Assembly (NCBI GenBank): GCA_964537825.1
Contig: CAZIDL010000098.1
Span: forward strand, 1-6,978
DNA length: 6,978 nt
Source of the DNA: CAZIDL01 sp964537825
GTDB taxonomy: Bacteria; Bacteroidota; Bacteroidia; Flavobacteriales_D; CAYVSK01
Direction: 5' to 3'
How positions within the stretch are numbered: position 1 is the stretch's first letter; each line of letters starts with the position of its first letter. Shown here in pieces: positions 1 to 6,767 of this stretch. The position numbers and the translations under genes were made by a program. Below the pieces are notes generated by a model that did not search any database, had not been told where the DNA came from, and saw nothing but the letters and a program-made list of their open reading frames with translations.

Positions 1-2972
1 CGTCCGTGGCCATGATCTCGTTGAGCTGGCTGATCCCGAGCATGGACATGAAGGCCCCGGGGACCCCGTGGCCCGTGCAGTCCACGGCGGCGATGTAAAG
101 GTACCCCTTGTGCTCACGGGCCCAGTAGAAGTCGCCGGAGACCTGGCTCTGGGGTTTGAAGAGGATGAAGTGTTCGGGAAGGTGGGGTGATACGTGCTCC
201 TCGGATTGGAGCAGGGCGTACTGGATCTTCTGGGCGTAGTCGATGCTCTGGGTGATCTCCTCGTGGGCCTCTTCGACTCTTTCTTTTTGTTCTTCGACCT
301 CTTCCTTTTGCTTGGAAATGATCTCGTTGGCCTCCTCTAGGGCTTGGTTCTTCTTTTCGACCTTCGCCTTTTCCTCCTGAATTTCCTTCGTCCGCTCCTC
401 CACGGTCCTTTCCAGCCGTTCCTTCTGGGCGACCAGCCGTCTGCTGTTGAGCCATACTATTAACCAAATGAAGCCGATCCCCGCGATCGTATAACCACCG
501 TAGGCCGTCCAGGTCCGGTACCAAGGCGGGAGGATCCTGAATCGGTACTCGGCGGTTGAACTCTTGTTGAGGTAGATGTTCCGCCCCTTCACTTTGAAGG
601 TGTAGCTCCCCTCTGGGAGATTGGTGTACTCCTTCCGGGTTTTCTTGCTCCATTCGCTCCATGCCGTGTCGAAGCCTGCGAGCTTGTAGCTGTATTTCAC
701 TTTGTCCTGCCGATCGGTAAAGGGGGCCGCGAAGCGGAACGCCATACGGTTATCCGAATAGGGAAGGACTGGTACCCTTCTTTCAGACTGCTTGGCCAAA
801 GGAATGCGCTTTTCTACCAAAGCATTCAGGCTATCCCTGATACTTTTCTTCTTTGGATCCCCCATGGAGCGCTTCCTGTTTTTCCTGGAGAAATTTCCAC
901 CGAAGAGAAGGCTATCCCCTGCTCCCTTTACCTTCCGCACCAAGCAGTGCCAAGGTCTGTCCAGATCCCGCTCCACCCCGGGATAATAACATGCTAGTCC
1001 TTGTTCTCCACCAAGCCAGGTCCGCCTCTCTTCTGGGTGAATTGCGAGGATGCTCCCCAAGTCCAAAGCCCGGAAAACGGTGCTGTCTAAACGGTAATTG
1101 TTCGCCTCGGGGACGAGGTGCTTGATCTGTCCTCCGGTTTCATCATTGATCCAAATCTCTCCGTCGACCCCCTTTTGGAGTCGGTAAGCTTGCCGGCTCC
1201 CATCGGAGAAGATCTTTCCGAAGCGGTCGTCGGGGATAAAATTCTCCCCGTCAAAGCGATAGAATCCCCTTTTGGTTCCGAAGATCACCTCTTGGTCGTC
1301 GGCCAAGGGGTCCGGAAAGAGATGGATATGTCCCTCAGGTAATCCATTCCTACCATCATAAAAGGTGATCCGTCGACCTGAAAAGCCGGTATCAACGTTC
1401 ACAGCCATCACTCCTTTGGAAGGGAAAGAAGCCCAGAACCTCAAAGTATCGGATCCTTTGCGCTCAACTCCGACCGAAAAGATGTCCCCGGGCACCTTTA
1501 TAAGGGAGAAGAGTATATCGGGAGGACTGCCTCTGCGAACTGAGCCAGCCGATAAGGCGAAAAGTCCCTCCCTTCCCCCAGCAAGAACAGCTGGATGTTC
1601 ACGATGTGGGAGAAGGATAGGTTCCAGGGAACGGACTGTTGCCTGAAGAACCGTGGTTATTCCTTTTTGTCCAACCTTTCCCGGCCGGGATGGTAGGGAG
1701 AGGAGACCTAGGTTGGTACCGCCAACCCACATTCTACCTCTCTCCCTGTTAGCAGCTCTTCCATTCTGTAGAAGGGAAGAGATGTGAAGAAGGTCCCAGC
1801 ATAGCCCCTCAGTACCCGGTAAGCGGAGGAAGGACCCTTTACTCTCTTGCCACGCCCATACTCCTTGTGCAGTGGTCAAGTAAAGGGGAGCACCGGATAT
1901 AGGGGGACGGTTGATGTCATTAACGCTACCGTTGAAAAACTCGCCCTCCAGCCCAAAGGTGAAAGGGAGCCCCGTGTGGACCAGTGAAATGCCTTTGTTA
2001 GTGGTCGCCCAGAGGCTTCCATCGGCTGTCGGGACGACTTGCCAAATGAGTTTGGCCGGCAGTCCTTCTTCGCGGCCGATGTGATGAAGGACCTTTCCTT
2101 GGCCGGAAAGGAGGTATAACCCTTTGAGCTGCGTACCCACGGCAAAGACCGCACCGAAGGGGTTCCTCTCCGGATCGAGCCGGCAGCCACTATAGATCTC
2201 AGCAGAAGCCCACCCCTCTTCGGATATCCCTGGAAGGGATCGAACCTTCCCCTTCCGTGGGTGGTAGAAAAAGCCGTTCTTTTCAGTGAAAACGGTCCAC
2301 GTACCCGTATCCCCCGGCGTCGGAAGGAGGTTCCGTACTCCTTTATTTTGGGTGAGCTTCCCCGATCCTTGGAGGTGGACCCGATCGCTTCCTTCGATGC
2401 GAAAGAGCCCCGTATCCCCGTCCTCGATCACTGGGAGGCTAGCTGGGGAGTGCATCCGGTAGAAGCGATCCAATGGTTCGATAACTTCAATGGTGTCGTG
2501 GTGGTAACGGAAAAGATAATCGTATGCGTTGAAGTACACCCCATTCTTCCCGCAGGAAACCACGTTCCAGATGGTCCCGAAGTCCTTGAGTGAATCGGGA
2601 AGTAGGGGAATAAGGGAGCGGTGGACGAGTTTCCCGGAACTGTCTGGGAGAATGACCCCCATGATCGAGCCTCCTCCTGTGAAGATCCGTCCGGTACTGT
2701 CCCTGTCGATGGCGAATACGGGTTTACCTTCTCCCATGTAGACGTGGCGAAAAGTTTCTCCGTCGTCAATGAGGATCTCTCCTCCGGTCCCAAAGGCGGT
2801 GCGACCGTCGGGGAGGGGTTCGGCGCAGAATATCTGGCCGTGGGCATCGTAGTCCTCCGGAGTGAAGGTGGTGACCTTGGGGGGGAGTTTCTGGCCTTGA
2901 ACGGAAGGGAGCGCAAACCCTGCCAATAAGGCGAGCAGGAAAGAACGGACTAGGCTGCGTTTCGTTCCCATT
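1..2972 (-). CDS. Propeller/Y_Y_Y sensor with SpoIIE-type (PP2C) phosphatase domain; 3' truncated by window edge and frameshifted near its 5' end
   Basis: The protein is a membrane sensor that should read a periplasmic signal and pass it to a cytoplasmic serine/threonine phosphatase. Residues below are numbered from the ATG at 2972 with one base removed at the frameshift. A signal peptide (MGTKRSLVRSF, then LLALLAGFALPSVQGQ) covers about 1-27. A long beta-rich region follows, with two-component-regulator propeller motifs such as DGSLWATTNKGIS (near 318-330) and a second near 543-577. A Y_Y_Y domain lies at about 738-815 (YKLAGFDTAWSEWS, LPEGSYTFKVKGRN), one TM helix at about 822-843 and a charged coiled coil at about 848-915. 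Then the SpoIIE/PP2C domain begins, with VSGDFYW and AVDCTGHGVPGAFMS, whose aspartates match the metal-binding positions of the family. The frame is open from 2941 to base 1, but the only sensible ATG (2972) is in another frame. One extra T in the run at 2940-2943 separates them. The rest of the phosphatase lies outside the window. Domain calls are confident; the signal sensed and the target are unknown. Confidence 0.88.
2938..2946 (-). other. Single-base frameshift inside the signal peptide of the sensor-phosphatase gene
   Basis: Reading from the ATG at 2972 gives MGTKRSLVRSF and then PARLIGRVCAPFRSRP, which is not a signal peptide. Reading the next frame from 2941 gives FLLALLAGFALPSVQGQ, a clean hydrophobic core and cleavage region that leads into the whole remaining protein. 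That frame has a TAG at 2953-2951 and no ATG or GTG before the ATG at 2737 (a TTG at 2926 would cut the signal peptide in half). Removing one T from the TTTT run (AAAA at 2940-2943 on the plus strand) restores one continuous gene. It could be a sequencing or assembly error, a recent mutation or, less likely, slippage. Confidence 0.75.
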
Positions 2973-3000
2973 GCTCGCTAAAATAAGGATCGGCCTCGGA

Positions 3001-3135
3001 GTGAAAGTAAAGTGGCACTTAGTGAACGGAGCGCAAAGGAATTCCTACCTAAACCCCACCGGGCTGGAACTCTTCCTGGAGTATTTGGAGGAATTAGAAG
3101 CGAGGCGCTGCCGGATCCTGGACTTTTCACGGTAA
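3001..3135 (+). CDS. Possible 44-residue ORF, unrecognised, perhaps a gene remnant
   Basis: A GTG at 3001 opens a 44-codon frame ending in TAA at 3133-3135. The first half is nondescript. The second half, NPTGLELFLEYLEELEARRC followed by RILDFSR, reads like an amphipathic helix and uses ordinary codons, so it could be the end or a fragment of a real protein. There is no visible ribosome-binding site, no recognised domain, and it overlaps the likely promoter of the divergent sensor-phosphatase gene. I cannot assign a function, and chance is the leading alternative. Confidence 0.15.
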   Translation: MKVKWHLVNGAQRNSYLNPTGLELFLEYLEELEARRCRILDFSR

Positions 3136-3196
3136 AGATGCAAGAAGCGGAGGCATTAAAGTGTGGACCGCATGGATCTGCAGGGAAATTCCCAAA

Positions 3197-3210
3197 GGAG
3201 GTCTACCTCC
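3197..3210. repeat. Perfect short inverted repeat, possible weak terminator hairpin
   Basis: GGAGGT at 3197-3202 and ACCTCC at 3205-3210 form a 6-bp perfect stem with a 2-base gap. It is flanked by AAA on the left and TCTTT on the right, so the stem can extend with a bulge. The unit sits between two copies of CTGCAGGG (from 3178 and from 3216). Stem and T-tract are both short, so termination is only a possibility, and no intact gene ends just before it. Confidence 0.3.
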
Positions 3211-3268
3211 TCTTTCTGCAGGGGAAGGGATGTACTCTCTACCTCCTCACCCGTTCCCGAAGTTCTTA

Positions 3269-3288
3269 GATCAAGTGATTCATTGATC
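3269..3288. repeat. Inverted repeat GATCAA-N8-TTGATC
   Basis: Perfect 6-bp arms at 3269-3274 and 3283-3288 are separated by GTGATTCA. The size and spacing suit either a small hairpin or a dimeric protein-binding site, but there is no adjacent intact gene to connect it with. Confidence 0.3.
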
Positions 3289-3362
3289 AACCAGCGCTTT
3301 GGAGGTGTTTTCCCATTCGTCTCGGGAGTTACAGGATGGTTTCGCTCCTCCGTTTAGCGGAT

Positions 3363-3403
3363 CCCTGATCAGATCCCACGATCTTTCCTATCGAGGATCA
3401 GGG
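3363..3403. repeat. Inverted repeat CCCTGATC ... GATCAGGG
   Basis: Perfect 8-bp arms at 3363-3370 and 3396-3403 enclose 25 bases that themselves contain two more GATC sequences. The right arm lies within the SPOR-like coding fragment, so it may be incidental. It would form a hairpin with a large loop. Confidence 0.3.
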
Positions 3404-3626
3404 CTATCGCTACCTGATCGTGCCCGGCATCGCCGCCGATCAAGCGGCTGCTGCCCTCTTGAGGACGGAATTCACCTTGCCGGGCAAAGTGCAGAGCATC
3501 ATCACATCTTTCGGAAACGGCAAGGATCGAAGGAGGCGTGTGGGGACTGGGGGTGCTGATCCCGTTCTTTCCAAGCTTTCATGCTCCCCTCCTATCGTGG
3601 CGGATGGGATCTGCTTTCGGATCTGA
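3369..3626 (+). pseudogene. Coding-like fragment with weak SPOR-domain resemblance, probable gene remnant
   Basis: A frame open from 3369 (after a TGA at 3366) to the TGA at 3624-3626 encodes about 85 residues without a proper start; the only in-frame candidate is a GTG at 3420. The stretch GYRYLIVPGIAADQAAAALL, then an FGNGKDRRRRVGTGG segment, has the layout of a SPOR peptidoglycan-binding domain: strand, alanine-rich helix, then a strand ending in an RV-x-x-G pattern. After that the sequence loses resemblance, which would fit a frameshift near 3530. SPOR proteins bind denuded glycan at division sites, but this piece would not make a whole domain. The resemblance is by eye only and may be chance. 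Confidence 0.25.
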
Positions 3627-3705
3627 CCCGGCCGATAGTCGTCACAAGAACGGATATGAGTCTCCTCGCCCCAGAGAGCTCACGCCCCCTTTTTGCCCCC
3701 AAGGC

Positions 3706-5781
3706 TCAGCGCACCATGAGCTTGCGGTAGGACCCCTCTTTTTGGCCTGCTTTCTCGATCCGGACCAAGTACATCCCACTTTCCAGGTCATCGACCCGGA
3801 GCACCGGATCTTGACGAAGCGACCCTAGTGAACGAGTACGCACGGTCCGTCCCTGAAGGTCGATCACAAGCAGCTCCACTTTCACCCTTTGGGGATCATC
3901 TTTATGGAAACTCACGTTCACCCGATCATTGGTGGGATTCGGATGCAAGGAGAACCCAGGATCGCTTTCCTTCCGATCGGTGAGTGCATCCACTTGATCG
4001 GATAGACAAATGCTATCGTTCGACGGATCGGTGTCAGGCTGATCGTTCGGGAGGGAAGACCAAGCGCAAAGTTCGCTGGTGCTCGTATCCCGAGCGAGGG
4101 AGGTGGAGAAGGTAAAGGTCGTGGTATCACCGCTTCCAAGACATCCGCCCCAGAATTCAGATACAGGGGCCATACTTCCGTACTGATAGCTCATATCCGC
4201 AGTGACCACCGTATCCGAACCAACGTTCGTGAAACGGACCTTCACGTCGACGGTATCCGTTCCTTCTGCTTGATTCGGCTTTTCGATACTGAGCATTTTC
4301 ATATCCCCAGCACTCGCACCTGCCAGATCGATGCTCACATCGTCCAGGTAAAAGCCATCCGTGCTATCGACCACATTGCCGTTCCCGGCATGTTGCCAGC
4401 GAAGGACCGAACTATTGGTCAAGGTCAGCCCTTTGGAGGCCGCGACCGAATCGAGATCGAGCGTGACCTGGTAACAGGTATCGTCCGCTGCGTTGTTATC
4501 AAGGTCGTAGATGGGGTGGAAAGTCCCTCCACCGTTGACGCTGATGAGCAGACTGTCCTCGGGGTCCACGGCATCGTTCCTGAACCCGTAGGTGAAGCTC
4601 AATTCCTTGTTCACACAGCTCGATAGATCGACCAGAAGGTCCAAGCGGTCCACCGAGCTGCCATCCGGAGCGTCCAGGACCGCCGTGTTATTGCCTTCGC
4701 AGGCCGAAATGGAGTCGCTGGGAAGAACGGCTACACGCCCGTTTCCGCTAGGGCCGGGTTTGGGACACCAACCGGTTCCAAAAGCGAGGGTGTCCTCAAA
4801 ACCGTCCTGGAAAGGAAGGTTCGCGACCACAAGCCGGTTGACGGTGGTGTTATTGCGCGAGGTATCGTTGGCCGGGAACTCGTCCGCCACGAAGTCCGGA
4901 TCGCTCGGCCAGGCTCGGACCTGGTTGTTCCCGTCCTGTAGCTCGACGGTGGTGTCGAAGGTGTGCTGGATGATCGAGTCGGGCGCTAGCACCCCGCCGG
5001 AGAGGGAATCAAAGGTCATCATGTCCGTGATCGTATCCCCTCCGTTGAGGATCATATTCGCCTTCAAAGTATCGATGTTGCTGCTCCCCAGGTTCTTGAA
5101 AGAGGCCGAAATGTTGGTCTCCAGGTTCGAAAGGCAACCGGAGGGAAGGTCGGTCACCTTCAATGCTGCCGCGTCCTTGGCCACCTTATCGTAGAACATC
5201 ACGTCGTCGATGATCCACCAGAAAGCGTCAGCGTCGGGGGCGCTGAACACGAATTTGACCTGTATATCATAATTCCCCATATTAGGGGAAAAATCGTTCA
5301 CAAGGATGGACTCGAGATCTTCGCTGACCTTGTCGGGGTTCGCGATCGAAGTGCTGTTGGCCTCGTAAACCTTCACCCAGCTGGTTCCACCGTTTCCGCT
5401 GAAATAGACCTCGCCTTTTCCATTGAAACCGCCTTCGAAGTATTCATAAAAGGCGAGCATGTACTGCGTACCGCTCACAGTGGTCACGGGGCTTATGAGC
5501 TCCACCTCCTTGTTGGAATTGCTCCCGTATTGGTTGTTGTCGAAAATGGCGAACTTCCCTCCAGAGATGGACTCTCCAAAGGTCCGACCGCCGGGGTTAT
5601 CAAAACGCCACTCATCCGAAGAGGCATTCCCATTGACCACGTTGACGGACCAACCAGTGGGGGGTGTGGCACCGGAACCGCCCTGAAAGTCCTCCTCGAA
5701 AACGATGTTCTGAGAAGAACTGAGCAATGGGGAAGCGATGAAGAATAAAAGAGCGAAAAGGGATGAAAGAACGGAGCGCAT
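3706..5781 (-). CDS. Secreted multidomain adhesin-like protein with T9SS type A C-terminal sorting domain
   Basis: This intact 691-residue protein should be exported by Sec and then carried across the outer membrane by the type IX secretion system to the surface or medium. The signal peptide is residues 1 to about 24 (MRSVLSSLFALLFFIASPLL, then SSSQ). Residues 26-198 (VFEEDFQGG, PPTGWSV, ending IIDDVMFYD) resemble the cleaved-adhesin / MAM-like jelly-roll family. A CARDB-like Ig domain follows at about 203-316. A second jelly-roll copy spans about 322-487 (LPFQDGFED to GFYLDDVSIDL), then a second CARDB-like domain at about 495-598 (VRFTNVGSDTV). The type A sorting domain is at 608-691: HPNPTND, then VIDLQGRTVRT, then SGMYLVRIE and the terminal KLMVR. 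Residues are rich in Asp, Ser and Thr, as usual for such proteins. The ATG at 5781 gives a clean signal peptide; AAGGAG lies about 24 bases upstream, too far for a normal ribosome site. No protease or glycosidase catalytic domain is seen, so binding or adhesion is the likely role. Its target is unknown. Confidence 0.93.
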   Translation of the reverse strand: MRSVLSSLFALLFFIASPLLSSSQNIVFEEDFQGGSGATPPTGWSVNVVNGNASSDEWRFDNPGGRTFGESISGGKFAIFDNNQYGSNSNKEVELISPVTTVSGTQYMLAFYEYFEGGFNGKGEVYFSGNGGTSWVKVYEANSTSIANPDKVSEDLESILVNDFSPNMGNYDIQVKFVFSAPDADAFWWIIDDVMFYDKVAKDAAALKVTDLPSGCLSNLETNISASFKNLGSSNIDTLKANMILNGGDTITDMMTFDSLSGGVLAPDSIIQHTFDTTVELQDGNNQVRAWPSDPDFVADEFPANDTSRNNTTVNRLVVANLPFQDGFEDTLAFGTGWCPKPGPSGNGRVAVLPSDSISACEGNNTAVLDAPDGSSVDRLDLLVDLSSCVNKELSFTYGFRNDAVDPEDSLLISVNGGGTFHPIYDLDNNAADDTCYQVTLDLDSVAASKGLTLTNSSVLRWQHAGNGNVVDSTDGFYLDDVSIDLAGASAGDMKMLSIEKPNQAEGTDTVDVKVRFTNVGSDTVVTADMSYQYGSMAPVSEFWGGCLGSGDTTTFTFSTSLARDTSTSELCAWSSLPNDQPDTDPSNDSICLSDQVDALTDRKESDPGFSLHPNPTNDRVNVSFHKDDPQRVKVELLVIDLQGRTVRTRSLGSLRQDPVLRVDDLESGMYLVRIEKAGQKEGSYRKLMVR

Positions 5782-6115
5782 AGATCTCGGTTTTGTTGGA
5801 ACTATCTCCTTGACGGGAAAATGGGATCCGATGGTTTCACCTTATCCCTTAATCATCCCTTAAAGTCCCCATTGGCGGGGAAAATGTTCACCAAAAAGGC
5901 AGAAAGAAGATGGGTTAGCGATCCACTCCTTCTGGCGTTCGTTCCGTTCTTACTGACCTCTTCTTTTTGCATCCGATGAACCTTACCATTCTTGAACAAC
6001 GTAATTGGGATCTTCTGCACTGAGGCGGGCGTGAGCTCATTTTTGCTTCCCTCCAACAACGTAAGGAAGATAAGTTCTCTAGCCTCATGATTTTATTTGC
6101 ATATTTGTTCAACTA
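5782..6115. promoter_or_regulatory. Divergent intergenic region between the T9SS gene and the metal-sensor operon
   Basis: This 334-base region must hold the promoters of both divergent transcription units. It becomes visibly AT-rich close to the ArsR start (6081-6115). It contains the ATCCCTTAA repeat, a small dyad CCCC-ATTGGC-GGGG at 5867-5880, and two copies of AACAACGTAA at 5995-6004 and 6055-6064. Short minus-strand frames run through it, but they begin at weak starts, have no recognisable domain, and are not supported as genes. Confidence 0.5.
5844..5863. repeat. Tandem 9-bp direct repeat ATCCCTTAA with 11-bp period
   Basis: ATCCCTTAA occurs at 5844-5852 and again at 5855-5863, in effect TTAAGGGATGA-TTAAGGGAT on the minus strand, about 65-80 bases upstream of the T9SS gene start. 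One helical turn of spacing puts both copies on the same DNA face, which suits an activator or repressor site for that gene. This is inference from position only. Confidence 0.35.
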
Positions 6116-6117
6116 AT
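6091..6117 (+). promoter_or_regulatory. Candidate Bacteroidota-type promoter / operator region of the ArsR operon
   Basis: CATATTTG at 6100-6107 differs by one base from the Bacteroidota -7 consensus TAnnTTTG, and TTTATTTG at 6092-6099 likewise. No clear -33 TTG was found at the right distance. Transcription from the first box would begin near 6114, leaving a leader of roughly 38 bases before the ATG at 6152. A short dyad TTCA-ACTAA-TGAA (6109-6121) overlaps this start and could be part of an autoregulatory operator. All of this is positional inference. Confidence 0.3.
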
Positions 6118-6151
6118 GAAAGGTCTCGTAACTTTGAAGAAAGGGATCACG

Positions 6152-6547
6152 ATGCAGGAAGAAGAATGTATACGCAGCAACGAGGACCCGGTCTTCCTCC
6201 ATATATGTAAGGAACGGCTCTCGGAGAAAGAAGAAAGCTTGGGGAGGAAATCCGAGCTCTTCAAGCTCTTGGCCGCACCCTTGCGGATGCGGGTCCTCTT
6301 CCTATTGCTCCAGGGCCGAGAGCTCTGCGTCTGCGACCTCGCGGACGTAACCGGATCGAGGATACCCGCTCTTTCCCAGCAGCTGAGAAGGCTCCACGAT
6401 CGCGGCCTCCTCGAGAAAAGGCGTGAGGGCCGAACGATCCTCTACAGGGTCGCTCCCGCCTATGAGAAAACCCTTCGAAAGCTAATGGAGGCTTTTGAGG
6501 GTGAAAGGGAGCCTGAAGAAAAAGAACCTGAAGCGAGTAAAACCTGA
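6152..6547 (+). CDS. ArsR/SmtB-family metal-sensing transcriptional repressor (CadC-like CxC site)
   Basis: The 131-residue product is a winged-helix repressor that should release its operator when a thiophilic metal binds. Residues 34-100 form the family domain: SELFKLLAAPLRMRVLFLLL, the metal-site helix ELCVCDLAD (57-65), the recognition helix IPALSQQLRRLHDRGLL (71-87) and the wing EKRREGRTILYRV (88-100). C59 and C61 correspond to the CxC of ArsR/CadC. Two more cysteines, C6 and C19 in the N-terminal arm, could complete a CadC-like (alpha-3N) four-thiolate site for Cd, Pb or Hg. The Glu/Lys-rich tail (116-131) is extra. An ATG at 6116 adds 12 residues, but the 6152 start is preferred: AAAGGGA precedes it at good spacing, it lies downstream of the candidate promoter, and Bacteroidota relatives I recall begin with a short arm carrying ECIR. 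It is the first gene of the operon, 4 bases ahead of the next, and probably autoregulates it. The exact metal is not determinable here. Confidence 0.92.
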   Translation: MQEEECIRSNEDPVFLHICKERLSEKEESLGRKSELFKLLAAPLRMRVLFLLLQGRELCVCDLADVTGSRIPALSQQLRRLHDRGLLEKRREGRTILYRVAPAYEKTLRKLMEAFEGEREPEEKEPEASKT

Positions 6548-6551
6548 AATC

Positions 6552-6755
6552 ATGCAAACGACGAGCGTTATAACGTGCCCTCATTGCGGCCATTCTCAGG
6601 AGGAGCAAATGCCGGAGGCAAGTTGTCAGTTCTTCTACGAGTGCCAAGGGTGTGGAGAGGTCCTGAAACCCAAGGAGGGTGACTGTTGCGTCTTTTGCTC
6701 CTACGGGAGCGTACCCTGTCCTCCGGTTCAGGAAGGGCAAGAGGACTGCTGTTGA
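6552..6755 (+). CDS. GDCCVxC-domain cysteine-rich mini-protein (Cys form of a seleno/Cys protein family)
   Basis: This 67-residue protein contains 11 cysteines. CPHC (9-12) and CQGC (31-34) look like a zinc ribbon, C25 lies between them, and GDCCVFCSYG (43-52) is the signature of the GDCCVxC family, followed by C56 and a terminal CC (66-67). The family includes members with selenocysteine; here all positions are TGT or TGC codons, so no recoding is needed. Its biochemical role is not established to my knowledge. I recall relatives beside ArsR regulators and mercury transport genes in Bacteroidota, so metal or thiol handling is a reasonable inference. The ATG at 6552 lies 4 bases after the ArsR stop. 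A TTG at 6495 would overlap the ArsR gene by about 50 bases and add a lysine-rich extension outside the conserved part, so it was rejected. Being too small for an enzyme, it more likely binds, delivers or buffers a metal ion. Confidence 0.88.
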   Translation: MQTTSVITCPHCGHSQEEQMPEASCQFFYECQGCGEVLKPKEGDCCVFCSYGSVPCPPVQEGQEDCC

Positions 6756-6767
6756 CAATGACGAACT

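Larger units (their letters stand above)
2973..3705. other. 733-base stretch without a convincing intact gene; probable gene decay region
   Basis: This stretch separates two minus-strand genes and is long for a spacer. Both strands are cut by stops. Two plus-strand stretches have codon-like composition and plausible peptide content: 3001-3135 and 3369-3626, listed separately. The middle (about 3136-3360) shows only short unconvincing frames and several inverted repeats (3197-3210, 3269-3288, 3363-3403). I see no tRNA, rRNA, CRISPR or transposase remnant. The sensor-phosphatase promoter should lie in its first ~100 bases, but I find no clear match to the Bacteroidota -7 element TAnnTTTG. Confidence 0.5.

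Noticed and set aside
114..662. Minus-strand frame of 182 codons within the sensor-phosphatase
   Set aside because: It is the wrong frame over the Y_Y_Y, TM and coiled-coil region; the correct minus-strand frame runs through it without stops.
3545..3570. Small minus-strand ORF (about 26 codons, starting near 3582) preceded by AGGAGGGG
   Set aside because: The Shine-Dalgarno-like string is attractive, but the peptide has no recognisable features and such sites carry little weight in Bacteroidota.
3012..3828. Several overlapping plus-strand frames of 64-96 codons in the spacer
   Set aside because: They have mutually exclusive frames with Ser/Pro-rich or Arg-rich content, no recognisable family and no start context; only the 3001 and 3369 stretches were kept as weak candidates.
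4592..5194. Long plus-strand frame (200 codons) opposite the T9SS gene
   Set aside because: It lies wholly antisense to a well-supported gene, its translation is low-complexity Ser/Arg-rich without any domain, and there is no promoter or ribosome site.
5867..5880. CCCC-ATTGGC-GGGG dyad followed by AAAA as a terminator
   Set aside because: The stem is only 4 bp, there is no gene ending beside it, and the T-tract on the minus strand precedes rather than follows the stem.
5853..6112. Two short minus-strand frames (65 and 68 codons) in the divergent intergenic region
   Set aside because: The longer starts at a TTG, neither shows a domain or ribosome site, and both would overlap the promoters expected here.
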